Shown one piece after another: positions 60,351-64,000 of a stretch of DNA of 64,000 nucleotides. Location: positions 1-64,000 of the forward strand of contig CAVOTD010000091.1 of NCBI GenBank assembly GCA_963698995.1. The letters are read 5' to 3'. The stretch is from AP-15 sp963698995. Its GTDB lineage: Bacteria; Pseudomonadota; Alphaproteobacteria; ATCC43930; CGMCC-115725. Every line of letters starts with the position of its first letter. Within the stretch, counting starts at the first letter, position 1. The notes beneath the pieces were generated by a model, which had not been told where the DNA came from, did no database searches, and saw only the letters and a list, made by a program, of their open reading frames with translations. The position numbers and the translations under genes were made by a program.

Positions 60351-60427
60351 CACCCTCTCCTCGTCGAGGGCGCGCTTACCTATCATCAGCATCTGTAGAG
60401 TGACACACGGGCAACACGGAGACGACG

Positions 60428-60892
60428 ATGCCTCTGATGCTGGCAAGCCCGGCAATCCCGCCTGGTGCGGAGATACCGCGGCAATACACCTGTGACGGCA
60501 CCGATCTGTCGCCGCCATTGACGTGGTCGGGGGTACCGGAGGGAACCCGCAGCCTAGTCGTGGTGGTCGAGGATCCCGACGCGCCCTCAGGTGTCTTCCG
60601 TCATTGGGCGGCCTTCGACATCCCGGTGAGCTCGCATAGTCTCGATGCCGGCTACTCCGCCAACCGCCCGGCGGCCGGTTTCCACGAAGCGCGTAACGAT
60701 TTCGGCAAGGTCGGCTACAGCGGTCCCTGCCCGCCCCACGGGCACGGTTTCCATCACTATCACTTCCGCTTGCTGGCGGTCAGCCGGCCTACGCTCGATC
60801 TGAAGCCATCAGCGAGCGCGCACGATGTGTTGCGAGCGGCGCAGCCCTTTGCGATCCAGCAAACCGAGCTGGTCGGCACCTATCGTCGCTGA
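60428..60892 (+). CDS. YbhB/YbcL-type PEBP-like protein
   Basis: 154 residues. Signatures are IPRQYTCDGTDLSPPLTWSG, VVVVEDPDAPSGVFRHWAAF and GKVGYSGPCPPHGHGFHHYH, the phosphatidylethanolamine-binding (Raf-kinase-inhibitor-like) fold with its anion-binding pocket (DPDAP, GPCPPxG). Bacterial members are stable soluble proteins of uncertain role. The ATG at 60428 stands close to GGAGACGACG. It is divergent from the truncated PfpI gene. Confidence 0.93.
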   Translation: MPLMLASPAIPPGAEIPRQYTCDGTDLSPPLTWSGVPEGTRSLVVVVEDPDAPSGVFRHWAAFDIPVSSHSLDAGYSANRPAAGFHEARNDFGKVGYSGPCPPHGHGFHHYHFRLLAVSRPTLDLKPSASAHDVLRAAQPFAIQQTELVGTYRR

Positions 60893-61237
60893 CCGGGGAC
60901 AAGGCGATCGAGATCGGCGCTGAACCGGCAAGCCATTCGGTCCCGAGAGATGCGGTCGAGGAGCTGATCGAGATTATTCTTTCCTATCTGGCCTGCGTCG
61001 CCCCTATCATCGCCCTGCCGGCTTCCCAGCTCGCCCCAGGTTTTCGGGCTGTGGGGCGGTTTGCGAATGGCGTATCACCGCCCTCAATCTAGGTTTTGCT
61101 GAAGGATCGGCAACGAAATCCGTGTCATCCTCATCACGGTTATGCACGGCGAGCCCGGGCTCGCCTCTGCGACTGCGGCAAGGGATCATCCCCTTCCATC
61201 GATGTTGCTAACAGAGGCGAACGGATCGAGCTGATCG
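60893..61237. other. Intergenic region upstream of kup
   Basis: About 345 bases without a convincing gene. The clearest structure is an 18-base perfect palindrome GGCGAGCCCGGGCTCGCC at 61148-61165, some 73 bases before the kup start, which could be a hairpin in the leader RNA or a protein site. A few reverse frames are short and unlike known proteins. I saw no known riboswitch. Confidence 0.55.
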
Positions 61238-63126
61238 ATGCCACAAACGGCCGTTGTTGAGACGGAAGCTCATGCTAGGATCGGCCAGAGTTTGACCGTT
61301 GCGGCGCTCGGGGTCGTTTACGGGGACATCGGCACCTCGCCCCTCTACACCGTGAAACAGTGCTTCGCCAACGGCGCCGCGGTCAGCGAGCCGCGCGTCT
61401 TCGGCGTGCTGTCGATGATCGCCTGGGCTCTGACGCTCGTCGTCACGGTGAAATATGTGATCGTCTTGATGCGCGCAGATAATCGAGGAGAGGGCGGCAT
61501 TCTTGCGCTGACGGTGCTGGCCCTGCGGGCCGCCGGCGCGCGGCGCGCCAGATGGGTGCTGTGGGCCGGGCTCTTCGGGTTGGCGCTCTTTTTTGGCGAC
61601 GGCGTGCTGACCCCGTCGATCTCGGTGCTGAGCGCGGTCGAAGGGCTCAAAGTCGCCACTCCGGCGCTCGAACCCTATGTGCTGCCGCTGACTTTGGTTC
61701 TGCTGATCGGCCTGTTTCTGCTGCAGCGCCACGGTACCGGCCGTGTCGGCGGGTTTTTCGGCCCGATCATCATCCTCTGGTTCGCCACGATCGGGTTGCT
61801 CGGCCTGGTCGAAATCACGCGCAATCCGGCGATTCTGCGGGCCCTCAATCCGCTTTACGCGATCGATTTGATCCGTCGCACGATCCCCGGCAGGCTTTTG
61901 TGCTGCTCGGCTCGGTCGTGCTCGCGGTGACCGGCGCGGAAGCGCTTTACGCCGATATGGGGCATTTCGGTCCGGCCCCGATCCGGCGGGCGTGGTTGCG
62001 CTTTGTCTTTCCGGCCTTGCTGCTGAACTATTTCGGGCAAGGCGCGCTTCTCCTTGCCAACCCGGCAGCGGTCGAGAACCCGTTTTTCCGCCTCGCGGCG
62101 GACTGGGCCGTCTACCCGCTCGTCGGGCTGGCCTCGACCGCCACCGTGATCGCCTCGCAGGCGGTCATTTCCGGTGCTTTCTCGTTAACCCGTCAGGCCG
62201 TGCAGCTCGGCTACCTGCCGCGGATGCAGGTCCGCCATACCTCGGAGCAGGCGATCGGGCAGGTCTATGTGCCCGGGATGAACGGGCTGCTGCTGGTCGC
62301 AGTCGTGATCACGGTGCTTGGTTTCCGCTCGTCGGATGCGCTTGGCGGCGCCTACGGCATCGCGGTGACCGGCACCATGACCGTCGACCACGATTCTCGC
62401 CTTCACCTATTTCCGCCTGGCCGCCGGCTGGCGCTTATGGCAGCTGGTCCCACTGTTCGCGCTGTTTTTGTTTGTCGATCTGTCGTTCTTTGGCGCCAAC
62501 CTGCTGAAGATCGAGGAGGGCGGCTGGTTCCCGCTCGCCATCGGCGGATGCATGTACGTCGTGATGATGACCTGGATATGGGGACGGGCGCGTCTTGTCG
62601 GCGCAGCGGGCGAGCGCCGGCGTGCCGCTGGAAACCCTGATCGATACGCTAAAGCCCGACCGGCCGGTGCGTGTCCCCGGGACGGCAATCTACATGACGG
62701 CGCGGGTCGGAAATGTGCCGGCGGCATTGCTGCACAACATGAAGCACAACAAGGTGCTGCACGAGCGCAACGTGCTGATGAATGTGCAGCACCGAGGACG
62801 TGCCCCGCCTGCCGGACGCAGAACGACTGGAAATCCATCATCTGGCGCAGAACTTTCATACCGTGCGGATCCGCTACGGCTTTCTCGAGGAACCCGACAT
62901 CCCGCGGGCATTGGCGTTGTGCCGCGTCGGCGGGTTCCGCTTCAATCTGATGGAGACCTCGTTCTTTGTCGGCCGCGAGAAGATCCTCGCAAAGCGCGGA
63001 TCAGCGATCAGCCTGCCCTTCAAGCAACTCTTTATGTGGCTGTCGAAAATGACGCTCGATGCGACCGAGTTCTTCCGAATACCGGTGAACCGCGTCGTCG
63101 AACTCGGCGGCCAGGTCGAGCTGTAG
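61238..63126 (+). CDS. kup: Kup potassium uptake protein
   Basis: A low-affinity K+ transporter (likely with H+) with 12 membrane helices and a C-terminal soluble domain. The hallmark start is VAALGVVYGDIGTSPLYTVK. It continues LALFFGDGVLTPSISVLSAV, LALTGAEALYADMGHFG-like VVLAVTGAEALYADMGHFG, LNYFGQGALLLANPAAVENP and IASQAVISGAFSLTRQAVQL. The tail carries AIYMTARVGNVPAALLHNMK. Frame changes near 61,887, 62,393, 62,600 and 62,795 split it. It ends RVVELGGQVEL. About 628 residues, normal length. Confidence 0.93.
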
Positions 63127-63166
63127 GAGACTTGGTCAAGCCGGGCCGGGCGCTGCTGCGCTCAGC

Positions 63167-63874
63167 CTAATGGATGTCCTCTACCTCGTCGAAGGCTTGA
63201 CGCAGCCGGGCGACCGAAAAGCCGGGCGCCTTCGAGGCGTCGATGATGACCTTCTCGCGCCGCGCGATCAGCGCGACGGCCGCCGGGATCTCGCCAACCG
63301 CCTCGGGCGGGATCACGACCGCGCCGTGGCGGTCGGCGTGGATGACGTCGTTTGGCGACACCATCATGCCGGCGACGCTGACAGTGCCGCCAAAGTCGAC
63401 GAGGTGGACGTGGGCATGAGACGGCATGATCGAGCCGGCGAGCACGAGGAATTCGGGCGCCATCGCCTCGAGATCGCGGACCGACCCGTCGGTGATGACC
63501 CCGGCGCAGCCAAGCCCCTTATGGACATGGGTCTGCACCTCGCCCCAAAACGCGCCGAACCCGGTATCGGGGGCATCGATATCCTGGATCACGGCAATGC
63601 TCGGCAAAGGCTCGGCGGCAATATGCTCGTAATAGCCGAGCCGCACCTCCTTTGCCGCCTCACGATTGCGCGGGTGCGGCTCGCGCGAGCGAATGGTCGC
63701 GGTGCGGGCAAAGGCGACGACCGGCGGCAACTCCGGGAAGGCGGCGATCAGCGGCCGACGGGTGAACCCGGTCGCCCGGCGCGCTGGAGCGACGAGCTCG
63801 AGAGCATTGCAGATGGTCGGCGTGTCGAACGCCCTCAGAGCAGCAAGATCGGCAGGGTCTGGCAGGCGGGGCAT
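63167..63874 (-). CDS. RraA-like / HMG aldolase family protein
   Basis: 235 residues, intact. It contains FDTPTICNALELVAPARRAT, the cofactor-loop region GFGAFWGEVQTHVHKGLGCA and the signature GVITDGSVRDLEAMAPEFLV. NDVIHADRHGAVVIPPEAVG follows, which holds the Asp/Arg set used for divalent metal and oxaloacetate-type substrates. The family includes 4-hydroxy-4-methyl-2-oxoglutarate aldolases and RNase E regulators (RraA). At this length an aldolase-like enzyme is more likely than RraA. Convergent with kup. Confidence 0.88.
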   Translation of the reverse strand: MPRLPDPADLAALRAFDTPTICNALELVAPARRATGFTRRPLIAAFPELPPVVAFARTATIRSREPHPRNREAAKEVRLGYYEHIAAEPLPSIAVIQDIDAPDTGFGAFWGEVQTHVHKGLGCAGVITDGSVRDLEAMAPEFLVLAGSIMPSHAHVHLVDFGGTVSVAGMMVSPNDVIHADRHGAVVIPPEAVGEIPAAVALIARREKVIIDASKAPGFSVARLRQAFDEVEDIH

Positions 63875-64000
63875 GGGCGGACTCCTCGGATCATCAGCGT
63901 CGGAGCCCAGCCTTTATTGGCAACGGTTGACATCATCAAGGCTTTTCCGGCCGGAGACGCGTCAGGCGCGGCCGATCAGCAGGCCGAGGGGTATAACCAG

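Overview
This window looks like two unrelated high-GC genomes joined at about base 30,740, plus a few smaller joins. It is probably a metagenomic long-read assembly. Bases 1 to ~30,740 carry genes whose style and neighbours suggest an Acidobacteriota-type bacterium: a protein with a GspE-type N-terminal domain, an IHF/HU protein, a site-2 protease, an mdtABC-type RND pump, a secreted repeat protein and a TPR-CHAT protein. This is my reading of the families; no database was searched. Bases ~30,740 to 64,000 are alphaproteobacterial in gene order, for example HDAC-like / xseB / ispA / dxs / tlyA, a form II CoxMSL cluster with coxD, coxE and coxG, and pcaHG. Frame breaks are frequent. In the pump region (6.7-16.1 kb) they fall about every 60-150 bases and are mostly single inserted bases, so I read them as sequencing error. 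Many genes below are therefore given as one span with frame shifts.

Layout of part 1. 1-762: end of a RecA/ImuA-like gene and a 390-base internal piece of an NADH dehydrogenase gene. 763-1862: exported TPR protein, cut at its 3' end. 2.0-6.3 kb: GspE-N protein, IHF-like protein, site-2 protease, dtd (reverse), ssb. 6.7-16.1 kb: a four-gene tripartite efflux operon (adaptor, two RND pumps, NodT-type outer-membrane factor) with stop/start overlaps. 16.3-20.2 kb: a very large secreted protein with two copies of a ~115-residue domain and IPT/TIG-like repeats. 20.3-25.5 kb: nagZ, mutS, and tsaB joined in frame to rimI, followed by a 168-base near-perfect palindromic element. 25.9-30.7 kb (reverse): a four-gene operon of TPR-CHAT protease, unknown 308-residue protein, exported papain-like C39-type peptidase and unknown 192-residue protein. 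The last three genes overlap stop to start. This operon is the best candidate for an undescribed system.

Layout of part 2. 30.7-33.4 kb: siroheme nitrite/sulfite reductase and the front half of its flavoprotein partner, cut by the join. 33.4-38.8 kb: GST, CopD-like membrane protein, a three-gene group with a possible papain-fold effector and a membrane protein, a secreted hydrolase and small unknown proteins. 38.8-50.9 kb: pcaGH, molybdenum cofactor maturation genes (MPT-binding/MocA fusion, split XdhC), coxE, coxD, a decayed FitAB/VapBC module, GFA enzyme, coxM, coxL (form II motif AYRGAGR), coxS and coxG. This is a coherent set for making and inserting a molybdenum hydroxylase. 51-53.6 kb: ECF sigma / anti-sigma pair and an AGT-AlkA fusion for alkylation repair. 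53.8-59.5 kb: HDAC-like, xseB, ispA, dxs, tlyA, DUF2461. 59.6-60.35 kb: two truncated genes meeting tail to tail. 60.4-63.9 kb: PEBP protein, kup and an RraA-like gene. I saw no rRNA, tRNA, CRISPR array or transposase gene.
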